Part shown: positions 1-7,350 of the stretch, in pieces
Numbering within the stretch: position 1 is the first letter of the stretch
How the letters are laid out: each line of letters begins with the position of its first letter
Assembly (NCBI GenBank): GCA_025350465.1
Contig: JANXXU010000010.1
Span: 1-33,608 of the forward strand
DNA: 33,608 nucleotides
Direction: 5' to 3'
From: Alphaproteobacteria bacterium
GTDB lineage: Bacteria > Pseudomonadota > Alphaproteobacteria > Micropepsales > Micropepsaceae
Notes under the pieces: generated by a model
Told to the model about the DNA's origin: nothing
Database searches by the model: none
What the model saw: the letters and a program-made list of their open reading frames with translations, nothing else
Made by a program: the position numbers and the translations under genes

Positions 1-1356
1 GTGTTTGGTCACCCCTTTCAACTCAACGCTACGGTTGAGGGGACGCGCGGTACGATCGACGGCACGAACGCTAGCAACAACCTGATCACACTCGCGCCTT
101 ACGATCGGATCGAGAATCTCAGCTTTGGTGGGAGCTTCAACGCGGCAATCTATGGGTCGAATACGGTTGCTACCGAATTGAAGAACATCTCTGTCGCGCC
201 AACTGCTGGTCAAATCGGCGCCCTGTTCTCGTCGGCGGCAACTGGCGGCGCAGCTGTTTCCACATATGTCCACATCGCCAACAGCAGCTTCACAGGACTG
301 GAGTCAGATGGAATCCAATTCGATGGCTCCGCTAGCGGCACCAACTCCTCCATCAGCTTTGGCGCGAACCTCGACAACGTGATTGCGTCATCAAATGGCG
401 GAAATGGCTTCTCCTTCAATCTGAGTGCATCTGGGAGCGGCGCTCACGCCACGGGAAATATTGCTGTTGATCCTTCGCACTTCGATGGCAATGGTCTCAC
501 TGGCATCAACCTCACGACCACTGCTGCCTCTGGGGCTCTTTTGGACACGAATGCTGCAATTGTGGGCACTACCTCGTCCCACACAACGGCAGATAACAAC
601 GGTACAATCGGTGTCAATATTTTTGAGAACGTATCGGCAGCGACAATCAATTCACTGTTTACGTTTGATAACCTCGATGTGAACGGCACGCTTGGAACGT
701 GCGGCTACGGATGCGGACTATTTGGGATAGTTGGTCTGCAATCGGGCTTCAAGAACTTAAACCTCGGGGATCAGGGTGGCGTCATCGTAGAAACATTGAA
801 CGCCGACAACGTAAGTGTCAGCAACGGTTTGGGATTAGGCTTCATAGCCGACAATACGCCATTTGGAACTGATCCGACCACCAATCTCACAGAGACCCTG
901 ACGCTTGACCATCTCTCGGTCGTGTCAAACGGCAATGACGGCGCTGGAATCGGTAACGGCACTCGCGGGAGCGGTGATGCGACAACCAATCTCGTGATTT
1001 CAAACAGCCAGTTCCTCAACAATCCAGATCGTCAGTTGGGAATGGGGAGCGACACGTCTTCGGGCGGCGCTGTTGGAAACAACCTCGTCATGAACTTCAC
1101 GATGACAAACACCACGATTACGGGCGGCAACCATGCTGGCATCGACCTTTCGGAGTTCGCGATTCCTGGAACGTCGACCAGTTACACGGTCAACATAACG
1201 AACAGCTATCTCTGCGGTAACGCTGCCTTCGATTTCACTGCATCGGTCTTCGGTGGCGGCAACACGACACGCAATATCCACGTGTCTGGGACGACCCTGT
1301 GCATCTTCGATCCACGTGGGGGGGCAACGACAGATTCGATAGTCATCACGCCGTGA
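1..1356 (+). CDS. Beta-helix-like surface protein, C-terminal part
   Basis: The reading frame is open from the first base, so the true start lies outside the window and only the last 451 residues are seen. The sequence is rich in Asn, Thr, Ser and Gly and repeats short blocks such as NSSFTG, NSQFLNN, NTTITGGNHAG and NSYLCGN. This is the rhythm of right-handed parallel beta-helix proteins, where each turn carries small and polar residues with an Asn ladder. Such proteins are usually secreted or displayed on the surface, as adhesins or polysaccharide-active enzymes. No catalytic motif or membrane anchor is visible, and it ends without an obvious autotransporter barrel. Two Cys pairs occur (GTCGYGCG, and LCGN with TLCIF). 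Base composition is clearly less GC-rich than the genes after 3000, which suggests transfer. The fold assignment is inference from composition and repeat pattern. Confidence 0.6.
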   Translation: MFGHPFQLNATVEGTRGTIDGTNASNNLITLAPYDRIENLSFGGSFNAAIYGSNTVATELKNISVAPTAGQIGALFSSAATGGAAVSTYVHIANSSFTGLESDGIQFDGSASGTNSSISFGANLDNVIASSNGGNGFSFNLSASGSGAHATGNIAVDPSHFDGNGLTGINLTTTAASGALLDTNAAIVGTTSSHTTADNNGTIGVNIFENVSAATINSLFTFDNLDVNGTLGTCGYGCGLFGIVGLQSGFKNLNLGDQGGVIVETLNADNVSVSNGLGLGFIADNTPFGTDPTTNLTETLTLDHLSVVSNGNDGAGIGNGTRGSGDATTNLVISNSQFLNNPDRQLGMGSDTSSGGAVGNNLVMNFTMTNTTITGGNHAGIDLSEFAIPGTSTSYTVNITNSYLCGNAAFDFTASVFGGGNTTRNIHVSGTTLCIFDPRGGATTDSIVITP

Positions 1357-1534
1357 CGTTCGAGTCGTTGCCGTCGTGAGTTGATAGCCCTGCAGACAAC
1401 AGGCAAGCGGCGCATTTGTCTCGTTCTAAATCTCATACGGAAAGTCGCGCGCACAACGCGTCGTCGGAAGCTCAAAGCCGCTCTGTGAGGGCTGGAGCCG
1501 AGTGCGGTCAAGTCGCGCCGCTATTGCGGAATCC

Positions 1535-1621
1535 TGGTGCCCGAGGTCGGACTCGAACCGACACGTTATCGCTAACGCGGGATTTTGAGTCCCGTGCGTC
1601 TACCAATTCCGCCACTCGGGC
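1535..1621 (-). tRNA. tRNA-Leu (anticodon CAA)
   Basis: Read on the minus strand it begins GCCCGAGTGGCGGAATTGG and ends with CTCGGGC, discriminator A and an encoded CCA. The seven acceptor pairs are perfect. The anticodon stem CGGGA/TCCCG encloses the loop CTCAAAA, giving anticodon CAA. A long variable arm and the T-arm sequence GGTTCGAGTCC are present, as in class II leucine tRNAs. All 87 bases are self-consistent, so the gene looks functional. It sits inside the low-GC region, 34 bases beyond the stop of the integrase gene. Confidence 0.95.
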
Positions 1622-1655
1622 AGGCGGCGTTTCTTACAAGACATTCGTCGCGGGC

Positions 1656-2852
1656 TCAACGCCAAATCTCGGCGGACTCTCGTACCTTTCGGACATTGAG
1701 TCCCTTCGTCAGCCTGGGTGACAACCACCGCGCATAGTGGTCTTGAATCATCTGCACGCTAGTGCGGCAGTTGTTGGCAACATCAAAGGCATTGGCGCCA
1801 TAAAGAAGTCGGAAGGAGATGTAGGTATGGCGCAACACGGTCAGGTCGCGCTTACGGGCAGGCAGCTCCTCCGTCCATTTCAGACCTGTCTCTTTCAATA
1901 CCGCATTGAACATGTCGCGGTGGTAGGCGAGGAATAGTTTTTCTGTTGAAGTTTTCGGGTCGCTGACGCCCCGTCGCGCGACGATGCGATTGAATGCTGC
2001 GACAGCGCCGTCCATCGTTCGGCATTCGCCAGTGCCACGTTTGCCGCGGATATTGCGAATCAGAAGATATTCCCGATTCACGCCATCGTTCATTTCTCGA
2101 TGGAACGAGACATCGCGAAAACAAGCGTTCTTTGCCTCACCCGTTCGCAAGCCCGAGTTCGCAATGAAAATCACATAATCATAGAGTTCTTTGCCGTCGC
2201 TCTCCCAGCGAGTGCCCTTCAGCGTCTTGATGTGTTTTCTGATTGCGGCAAGCAGTTTGGAATACTCGCTTGGCTCAAACCACACACGGGGAACTTTGAC
2301 CCGCCCGCTGCCATATTCATCTTTGATAACGGGCAACTGTTTGAGCCAGCCGTTGCGGTAAGCCTCGTTCAGCACCAACCGCAAGGCATTTTTGTACTGA
2401 TGAAAGGTGGCGCGCGAGATATTCGGTGATTGTGCGTAGGTGTGTGTCTTGAACTTTTCCCATTCCACGACGCCAATCTTCGTTACAGACTTGGTGCCGA
2501 AAAAAGGAAGTATCCGCTTTTCAAGATTCTGTTGGATTTGATCGAGATAGAACGGCGAACGTTCTCCCCGCTTTACCCTCGCCTCTAGGTTCTTGAGTGC
2601 AGATTTTGCAACGGTGGCTACCGTGCGACCGCCCAGCGTGTCGTTACCCGTTAGAATCTCGGCTCGCTGAAGCGTGAACCAGGTTTCGGCAAACGGTATT
2701 GCGCCTGTTAAGTCGATCTGCTTCGTGCTTCTGCGGACGTAGGAGCCCTTGTGGTGAAAGCCGCACCACCAGAACGGGGTGCCTGGACGCTGGAAAATAT
2801 GCAGCCGCCCATCGAAGCGCGTGATCTTCTTCAGACCCTGTTTTTCCACCAT
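1656..2852 (-). CDS. Tyrosine recombinase / phage-type integrase
   Basis: A 398-residue site-specific recombinase that would integrate or excise a mobile element. The N-terminal half (about 75-180) has the helical core-binding character of phage integrases. The C-terminal half has the catalytic residues: Arg236 in GLRTGE, a likely Lys271, Arg341 in LRHTYISF and the nucleophile Tyr373 in DHYARW. The usual first His of the HxLRHT box is replaced (TVLRHT), and the usual Gly-His before the Tyr reads CRTS; both are variants seen in integrase subfamilies. The ATG lies about 97 bases from a truncated tRNA-Leu at 2949 and the stop is next to an intact tRNA-Leu, the normal setting for a tRNA-targeting integrase. 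The upstream region is AT-rich. Length is normal and no frameshift is seen. Confidence 0.9.
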   Translation of the reverse strand: MVEKQGLKKITRFDGRLHIFQRPGTPFWWCGFHHKGSYVRRSTKQIDLTGAIPFAETWFTLQRAEILTGNDTLGGRTVATVAKSALKNLEARVKRGERSPFYLDQIQQNLEKRILPFFGTKSVTKIGVVEWEKFKTHTYAQSPNISRATFHQYKNALRLVLNEAYRNGWLKQLPVIKDEYGSGRVKVPRVWFEPSEYSKLLAAIRKHIKTLKGTRWESDGKELYDYVIFIANSGLRTGEAKNACFRDVSFHREMNDGVNREYLLIRNIRGKRGTGECRTMDGAVAAFNRIVARRGVSDPKTSTEKLFLAYHRDMFNAVLKETGLKWTEELPARKRDLTVLRHTYISFRLLYGANAFDVANNCRTSVQMIQDHYARWLSPRLTKGLNVRKVRESAEIWR

Positions 2853-2948
2853 AAATTACAGGTTAGCATTTTGTGTAGTCAATGTGTAGCTATATGTTTT
2901 CCGATAAATTGTAATTAAATCAACAACTTAGTTCTATCTTTAACAGCG
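2853..2948. promoter_or_regulatory. AT-rich integrase upstream / attachment region
   Basis: About 95 bases between the integrase start and the tRNA fragment are strongly AT-rich. They contain a direct repeat TGTGTAG at 2872-2878 and 2883-2889 (11 bases apart) and an inverted pair AAATTACA (2853-2860) with TGTAATT (2910-2916). Short repeats here are typical of arm-type integrase sites and the integrase promoter. The role is inferred from position only. Confidence 0.35.
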
Positions 2949-2987
2949 TTTTGAGTCTGCCGCGTCTACCAGTTCCGCCACAGGGGC
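2949..2987 (-). pseudogene. 5' half of a tRNA-Leu(CAA), truncated at the anticodon loop
   Basis: On the minus strand this reads as acceptor GCCCCTG, a D-arm (GGCGGAACTGGTAGACGC), the 5' strand of an anticodon stem and the loop CTCAAAA. It then stops resembling a tRNA, since the following CGCTG does not pair with GCAGA. Aligned without gaps to the intact tRNA-Leu at 1583-1621, 32 of 39 bases match. The two acceptor strands and anticodon stems differ in ways that keep each self-consistent, so the fragment comes from a different tRNA-Leu gene. It marks the boundary between low-GC and high-GC DNA and is the likely attachment site. Confidence 0.75.
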
Positions 2988-3145
2988 ACGTTCGGGCGTT
3001 CGAGGAAGGCGGCGAGCCGGTAGATCTCGCCTTCGAATGCGCGAAGGGCGCGCATAATAGGGACGCTTCTCTTGCCGTCAACCAAGAGCGGCATTGTGCC
3101 CCTAAGGGCGTGCGCAGACCGCGTCGCCGAGCTAGATTTGCGGCC

Positions 3146-3703
3146 ATGCAAAAGAGCGTCGCCGCGGCCGGCCCCAACAATCGCGCAAACCTGACCGCGC
3201 TGCTCGCCGAGCCGTTGGTATTCGCATCGACCCTTGCCGCGCTGGGCATCGGCCTCCTCCTCGGCGTATTCGCCTTCGAATATCTGGGGGGGATCAAGCC
3301 GTGCCATCTGTGCCTCGGCCAACGCCTGCCGTGGACCTTGATGACTGTGGTCGCGGGTCTCGCGATGCTGGGCCTTCGGCGCGGCGCGCATCCGGCGCTC
3401 GCACCGGCCGCCTTCGCGATCGCCGCGGCCATCGCGTTGTGGAGCATCTATCTCGCAGGTTTCCACGCCGGCGTCGAATGGAAGTGGTGGCCGGGGCCGC
3501 CGAGCTGCACTGGCACAGGCCTTTCGCCCAGTGGCGGTTTCTCGGCAAGTTTTGATCTGTCGCAGATCGTACGCTGCGACGAGATTGCCTGGTCGCTGTT
3601 CGGGTTGTCGCTCGCGGGTTATAATTTCCTCTTCTCGCTTGTGGCGCTGGCTGCGGCGGGCGCGGGTGCGACCTTGACGATGCGCCGGAACGGACGTTCA
3701 TGA
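3146..3703 (+). CDS. DsbB-family disulfide bond formation protein
   Basis: A 185-residue inner-membrane quinone reductase that would reoxidise DsbA-type thiol oxidases and pass electrons to ubiquinone. Four hydrophobic segments lie at about 20-40, 62-75, 85-105 and 146-175. The first Cys pair is in the family signature CHLCLGQR (Cys53, Cys56) and the second pair is Cys120 and Cys143 in the second periplasmic loop. The ATG at 3146 gives the expected DsbB length and a short N-terminus; the open frame runs further upstream but enters the tRNA fragment. The stop overlaps the next start as ATGA, so it is translationally coupled to the ubiquinone hydroxylase gene. The link to quinone chemistry is sensible because DsbB uses ubiquinone. 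Confidence 0.88.
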   Translation: MQKSVAAAGPNNRANLTALLAEPLVFASTLAALGIGLLLGVFAFEYLGGIKPCHLCLGQRLPWTLMTVVAGLAMLGLRRGAHPALAPAAFAIAAAIALWSIYLAGFHAGVEWKWWPGPPSCTGTGLSPSGGFSASFDLSQIVRCDEIAWSLFGLSLAGYNFLFSLVALAAAGAGATLTMRRNGRS

Positions 3704-4266
3704 GCGATAAGATCAAGCCGACGCCGCGTTTGCCGGGCGGTCATGCGCAAGAAAACGAAATCGCGCGCATGATTCGCGTCGACCATGCGGGCGAGCATGG
3801 CGCGGTCCAGATCTATGCAGGTCAGCTCGCCGTGCTCGGCCACACGAAATCCGGCGACACCATCCGCCAGATGGCGGCGCAAGAGGCCGAACATCTGGAG
3901 ACCTTCGACCGGCTGGTCGCCGAACATCATGTGCGCCCGACGGCGCTGTCGCCGATCTGGCATGTGGCGGGCTATGCGCTCGGTGCCGCGACTGCGCTGA
4001 TGGGCGAGAAGGCGGCGATGGCCTGCACGGCCGCCGTCGAAGAGGTGATCGACGAGCACTACGCCAAGCAAGCGGCAGCGCTCGAGCAAAGCGGCGAAGG
4101 CGACGCGCCGCTCAAGCGCACAATCGAAAAATTCCGCGCCGACGAGATCGCGCATCGCGACACGGCGCTGGCGCATGGCGCGGAAGAAGCCCCGGGCTAT
4201 CGTCTGCTTTCGGATACGATCAAAGCGGGTTGCCGTATCGCGATCCGCCTCTCGGAGCGATTTTGA
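3700..4266 (+). CDS. coq7: Demethoxyubiquinone hydroxylase (COQ7 family)
   Basis: A 188-residue di-iron monooxygenase that hydroxylates 3-demethoxyubiquinone in ubiquinone synthesis, acting at the inner membrane. Carboxylate and His ligands of the ferritin-like four-helix bundle are visible: Glu32 in the strongly conserved RVDHAGEHGA block, ExxH at 62-65 (EAEH), Glu115 and Glu119-His120 in AAVEEVIDEH, and ExxH at 149-152 (EIAH). Length matches bacterial COQ7. Its start overlaps the stop of the dsbB-like gene (ATGA), and its own stop overlaps the next ATG, so the three genes form a tightly coupled operon. Alphaproteobacteria often use COQ7 where enterobacteria use UbiF. Confidence 0.95.
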   Translation: MSDKIKPTPRLPGGHAQENEIARMIRVDHAGEHGAVQIYAGQLAVLGHTKSGDTIRQMAAQEAEHLETFDRLVAEHHVRPTALSPIWHVAGYALGAATALMGEKAAMACTAAVEEVIDEHYAKQAAALEQSGEGDAPLKRTIEKFRADEIAHRDTALAHGAEEAPGYRLLSDTIKAGCRIAIRLSERF

Positions 4267-4913
4267 TGAGCGTTGACGCGATCTTCGAACGCCGCCAGCG
4301 TGCCGGTGCACCGCGCCGTGCGACCAACGCCGACAGCGACAGTGTGATCGACGTGCTGACCGCCGCCTTCGCGACCGATCCGGTGATGTCGTGGATCGGG
4401 CGGCGCGACGCCAAGCGCGATCAAGGGCGGCGCGCGATGTTCAGCTATCTCGTGAAGAAGCTTGGGCTGCCGGGCAACGAGTTGTGGACGGCTGCCGACT
4501 TCAGCGCCGCCGCGCTCTGGGTGCCGCCGGAGCGCGCCGATTTGAAACAGCCGTGGTGGGACGAAGTCATCATGATCCCGACGATCGTGTCGTTCACGGG
4601 CTTGACCGGGCTCGCCCGCGTCGATGCGTTCCGCAAATCGGCCGACAAGCATCACCCGAAAGACAAGCCGCATTTTTATCTGATGACGATCGGCGTCGAT
4701 CCGCGCTTCCAGGGTCAAGGATTGGGATCGGCGATCCTGGACGCGACGCTTGCGTCGATCGACGCGAAGGGGCTGCCGACCTATCTGGAATCCTCGAACG
4801 AAAAGAACGTGCCGCTCTACAAGCGCCACGGCTATATCGTGACCAGCGAATTTCGCCCCGCGCCGGACGCGCCGCCGCTCTGGGGCATGTGGCGCGAAGC
4901 GAAGGCGCGGTAG
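4266..4913 (+). CDS. GNAT-family N-acetyltransferase
   Basis: A 215-residue protein with a C-terminal acetyl-CoA-binding core. The block LMTIGVDPRFQGQGLGSA (about 137-154) is the GNAT motif A, with the pyrophosphate loop Q-x-x-G-x-G. It is followed by LESSNEKNVPLYKRHGY, the usual motif B region ending in a Tyr that may serve as general acid. The first 60 residues resemble the N-termini of GNATs acting on small molecules, but the substrate cannot be read. The ATG at 4266 shares its A with the TGA of coq7; a longer frame from 4230 would overlap coq7 without reason. It converges on the HNH gene, with only four bases between the two stops. Confidence 0.85.
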   Translation: MSVDAIFERRQRAGAPRRATNADSDSVIDVLTAAFATDPVMSWIGRRDAKRDQGRRAMFSYLVKKLGLPGNELWTAADFSAAALWVPPERADLKQPWWDEVIMIPTIVSFTGLTGLARVDAFRKSADKHHPKDKPHFYLMTIGVDPRFQGQGLGSAILDATLASIDAKGLPTYLESSNEKNVPLYKRHGYIVTSEFRPAPDAPPLWGMWREAKAR

Positions 4914-4917
4914 AGCC

Positions 4918-5487
4918 TTACGGCTCGAGTTCGCTGTCCCAGTACAAATAGTCCTGCCACGACTGGTGCAGGTGGTTCGGCGGGAACCGGCGGCCGTTGA
5001 GGTGCAGCGTCTGCACCGTCGGGCGGTGCGGGCGGTGATACGGGTGCATACCGACGTGATGGGGCAGCTTGCCACCCTTCGTCAGGTTGCAGGGCGCGCA
5101 GGCAGTCACGACGTTCTCCCACGTCGTGCGTCCGCCGCGCGAGCGCGGGACCACGTGATCGAACGTCAGATCGTTGGCTACGCGTGTGACGCCGCAATAC
5201 TGGCACTGAAAGCGGTCACGCAGGAACACGTTGAAGCGGGTGAACGCCGGATGTCGCGAGGGCTTGACGAAGGTCTTGAGCGAGACGACCGAAGGCAGCC
5301 GCATTTCAAGCGTCGGGGAATGCACCACGCGCTCGTATTCTTGAACGATGTTCACACGATCCAGAAACACGGCCTTGATCGTGTCCTGCCAAGACCACAG
5401 CGACAACGGAAAATAAGACAGCGGCCGGAAATCGGCGTTCAAGACAAGAGCAGGAAACGCCTCAGGCGCGCGCTCAGCGGCTAACAC
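4918..5487 (-). CDS. HNH endonuclease family protein
   Basis: A 189-residue protein with a complete HNH fold at about 92-140. The zinc-binding pairs are Cys95/Cys98 in CQYCG and Cys130/Cys133 in CAPCN. The catalytic His is His111 in DHVVPRSRGG, with Asn125 in WENVV. The N-terminal 90 residues (VLNADFRPLSYFPLSLWSW) are typical of a stand-alone HNH family common in bacteria, whose cellular role is not established. The start is a GTG at 5487, supported by an AAGAGGA ribosome-binding site seven bases upstream. It is a single gene, convergent with the acetyltransferase. A 12-base tandem repeat lies directly upstream. Confidence 0.88.
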   Translation of the reverse strand: MLAAERAPEAFPALVLNADFRPLSYFPLSLWSWQDTIKAVFLDRVNIVQEYERVVHSPTLEMRLPSVVSLKTFVKPSRHPAFTRFNVFLRDRFQCQYCGVTRVANDLTFDHVVPRSRGGRTTWENVVTACAPCNLTKGGKLPHHVGMHPYHRPHRPTVQTLHLNGRRFPPNHLHQSWQDYLYWDSELEP

Positions 5488-5500
5488 AACACGATCCTCT

Positions 5501-5534
5501 TTTTTGGCCTCGTTTTTGGCCTCGTTTTGGGCTC
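5501..5534. repeat. 12-bp tandem repeat upstream of the HNH gene
   Basis: TTTTTGGCCTCG occurs twice in a row (5501-5512 and 5513-5524), followed by a partial third unit TTTTGGGCTC. On the minus strand each unit places a GAGG in the leader of the HNH gene, ahead of the real ribosome-binding site. The remaining sequence 5535-5711 shows no gene or clear structure. Confidence 0.7.
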
Positions 5535-5711
5535 AATCTCTGTAGCGCGACTGAAGGCTCGGTTTCCTCTGTCTGGGCGTGTAGATTTTCGCTCGTTAAC
5601 GCTTGACCCTAGCTTAAGGCGCGGGCGCACCGCAACGGTTGGGCGAAGCAGTCGCCATTCTACACGATCTAGTGTGACGCCGATGCGACGCGAACGATAT
5701 CGCGTGGCGCG

Positions 5712-6419
5712 TTAACCCGGTGCCCTGGCGGCGATCGGTGCCGCGCCGTCCTTCAGCGACAATTTTCCGGCGAAGGCATCCACAAGGAATTTTCCTGCGA
5801 GGTCCAATCCGTCGGGTGCAATGCCGTGGCCGACGCCGCGCGAAATGTGCCAGCGCACCGGCACGCCGGCGGCGGCCAATCCGTTTGCCGCCAGCGACAG
5901 CGCCTGCACCGGAATCCGGTCGTCGGCGTCGCCGTGGACGAGCAACACCGGCGGGCGGGATTGAATGTCGTTCAATAATTTTTCCGGCCCCGCCAGCGCG
6001 CCCGAAAAGCCTACGATCCCCGCCGGTGCGATCTTCCGGCGAAGGCCCACATGGAGCGCCATCATTGTGCCTTGGCTGAAACCGACAAGCGCAAGGCGCG
6101 AGCCGTCAAGACCGAGCCGCATCAATTCCGCATCAAGAAATGCATTCAAGCTCGGCGCCGCACTTTCGACACCGCGCATCATCTCGATCGGATCCATGCG
6201 GGTGATCGGAAACCACTGAAAGCCCGTCGGCGACATCTCGCAGCGCTGCGGCGCGTGCGGCGAGGCGAAGGCGGCACCCGGCATGGCGCGCTGCCATTCG
6301 GCGCCGAGGCCGATCAGATCGTTCCCGTCCGCGCCGAAGCCATGACAAAATACGATCAAGCGATCGGCTTTGGCCCCATGCGCCGCGGCCAAGCGCGGGC
6401 CGTTCAATTGCACCGTCAT
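5712..6419 (-). CDS. Phospholipase/carboxylesterase, alpha/beta hydrolase
   Basis: A 235-residue alpha/beta hydrolase of the carboxylesterase/lysophospholipase group. The oxyanion-hole sequence CHGFGADGND is near 25-34. The catalytic triad is readable: Ser115 in GFSQG, the Asp in HGDADDRIP (about 166-167) and His198 in GVGHGI. Members hydrolyse short-chain esters, lysophospholipids or acyl thioesters; the substrate here is open. There is no signal peptide, so it is cytoplasmic. The ATG at 6419 is preferred over an upstream TTG at 6431 because GGGGA lies at the right distance before it. It diverges from gluQ over a gap of 67 bases that must hold both promoters. Confidence 0.88.
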   Translation of the reverse strand: MTVQLNGPRLAAAHGAKADRLIVFCHGFGADGNDLIGLGAEWQRAMPGAAFASPHAPQRCEMSPTGFQWFPITRMDPIEMMRGVESAAPSLNAFLDAELMRLGLDGSRLALVGFSQGTMMALHVGLRRKIAPAGIVGFSGALAGPEKLLNDIQSRPPVLLVHGDADDRIPVQALSLAANGLAAAGVPVRWHISRGVGHGIAPDGLDLAGKFLVDAFAGKLSLKDGAAPIAARAPG

Positions 6420-6486
6420 TTCATTCCCCAACAGCGTTTCGCCGGCACTCTAGGCGGCGGTGCTCGATTCAGCTAGAGGCGGGCAT

Positions 6487-7350
6487 ATGTCGGAAATCAC
6501 GCGCTTTGCGCCCTCGCCCACCGGCCACCTGCATCTGGGCCACGCCTTCGGAGCGTTGCTCGCGGCCGATGCGGCGAGCGCCGGCGGAACATTCCTGCTG
6601 CGCATCGAAGACATCGATCGCACGCGCTGTCGCGGTGAATTCGAGACGGCGATTCTTGAGGATCTCGCCTGGCTCGGCCTGAAATGGGTGACGCCGGTGC
6701 GCCGGCAGTCGGAGCACTTCGCCGAATACGGCGCAGCGTTGGAGAAGCTCAAGGGATTGGGGCTGCTCTATCCCTGCTTCTGCACGCGCGCGGCGATCGC
6801 GGCCGAGATCCAGGCGAGCGCCGGCGCGCCGCAGGGCCCGGACGGACCCATCTACCCCGGTGCCTGTCGAACGCTAGCCGAGGAGGAACGTGCCGAACGG
6901 GTCGCGCGTGGCGACGCACACGCGTGGCGGCTCGACGTCGCCCGCGCCTGCGAGCACGTCGGCGACGATTTGAGTTTCGAGGAGACCGGTCAAGGCCCGA
7001 ACGGCGAGCACGGCCGCATCTGGACGACGCCTGAGGTTCTCGGCGACGTCGTCTTGGCCCGCAAAGAGACGCCCGCGAGTTATCATCTCGCTGTTGTCCT
7101 CGACGACGCCTTGCAGGGCGTGACGCTGGTGACGCGCGGCAACGATTTGTTCGCGGCGACGCATCTGCATCGCTTGCTGCAGGCGTTACTTAATGCGCGC
7201 GCGCCGCGCTATCGCCATCATCGGTTGATCACCGACGCCTCTGGGCGCCGCCTTGCCAAACGCGACGAAGACCAAACAGTGCGGGCGTTGCGCGCGCGTG
7301 GCGTCACGCCCAACGACATCCGCGAGCAGTTGGGCCTTACCAGTCGTTGA
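6487..7350 (+). CDS. gluQ: Glutamyl-Q tRNA(Asp) synthetase
   Basis: A 287-residue protein, the short paralogue of glutamyl-tRNA synthetase. It attaches glutamate to queuosine at position 34 of tRNA-Asp and lacks the anticodon-binding domain. The class I nucleotide-binding signature appears as PSPTGHLHLGH at about 9-19 and the second signature as RLAKRDED near 260. Its zinc site is visible as CFCTR with a downstream YPGAC. The ATG at 6487 follows an AGAGGCG ribosome-binding site. Presence implies that the organism makes queuosine-modified tRNA. The last 14 bases overlap the end of the convergent von Willebrand A gene. Confidence 0.93.
   Translation: MSEITRFAPSPTGHLHLGHAFGALLAADAASAGGTFLLRIEDIDRTRCRGEFETAILEDLAWLGLKWVTPVRRQSEHFAEYGAALEKLKGLGLLYPCFCTRAAIAAEIQASAGAPQGPDGPIYPGACRTLAEEERAERVARGDAHAWRLDVARACEHVGDDLSFEETGQGPNGEHGRIWTTPEVLGDVVLARKETPASYHLAVVLDDALQGVTLVTRGNDLFAATHLHRLLQALLNARAPRYRHHRLITDASGRRLAKRDEDQTVRALRARGVTPNDIREQLGLTSR

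Larger units (their letters stand above)
1..2948. mobile_element. Probable integrative element, right end
   Basis: This stretch holds a recombinase gene, a complete tRNA-Leu and a beta-helix gene, and is less GC-rich than everything to its right. The change occurs where a truncated tRNA-Leu begins at 2949. Integrase genes normally lie next to an attachment site inside a tRNA gene, which fits. The left end is outside the window, so the size is unknown. An alternative is a small remnant limited to 1622-2948, in which case the intact tRNA would be chromosomal. Confidence 0.5.

Noticed and set aside
2966-3094. 42-codon minus-strand ORF ending in PLWRNW
   Set aside because: Its end lies inside the tRNA-Leu fragment and there is no ribosome-binding site or known family.
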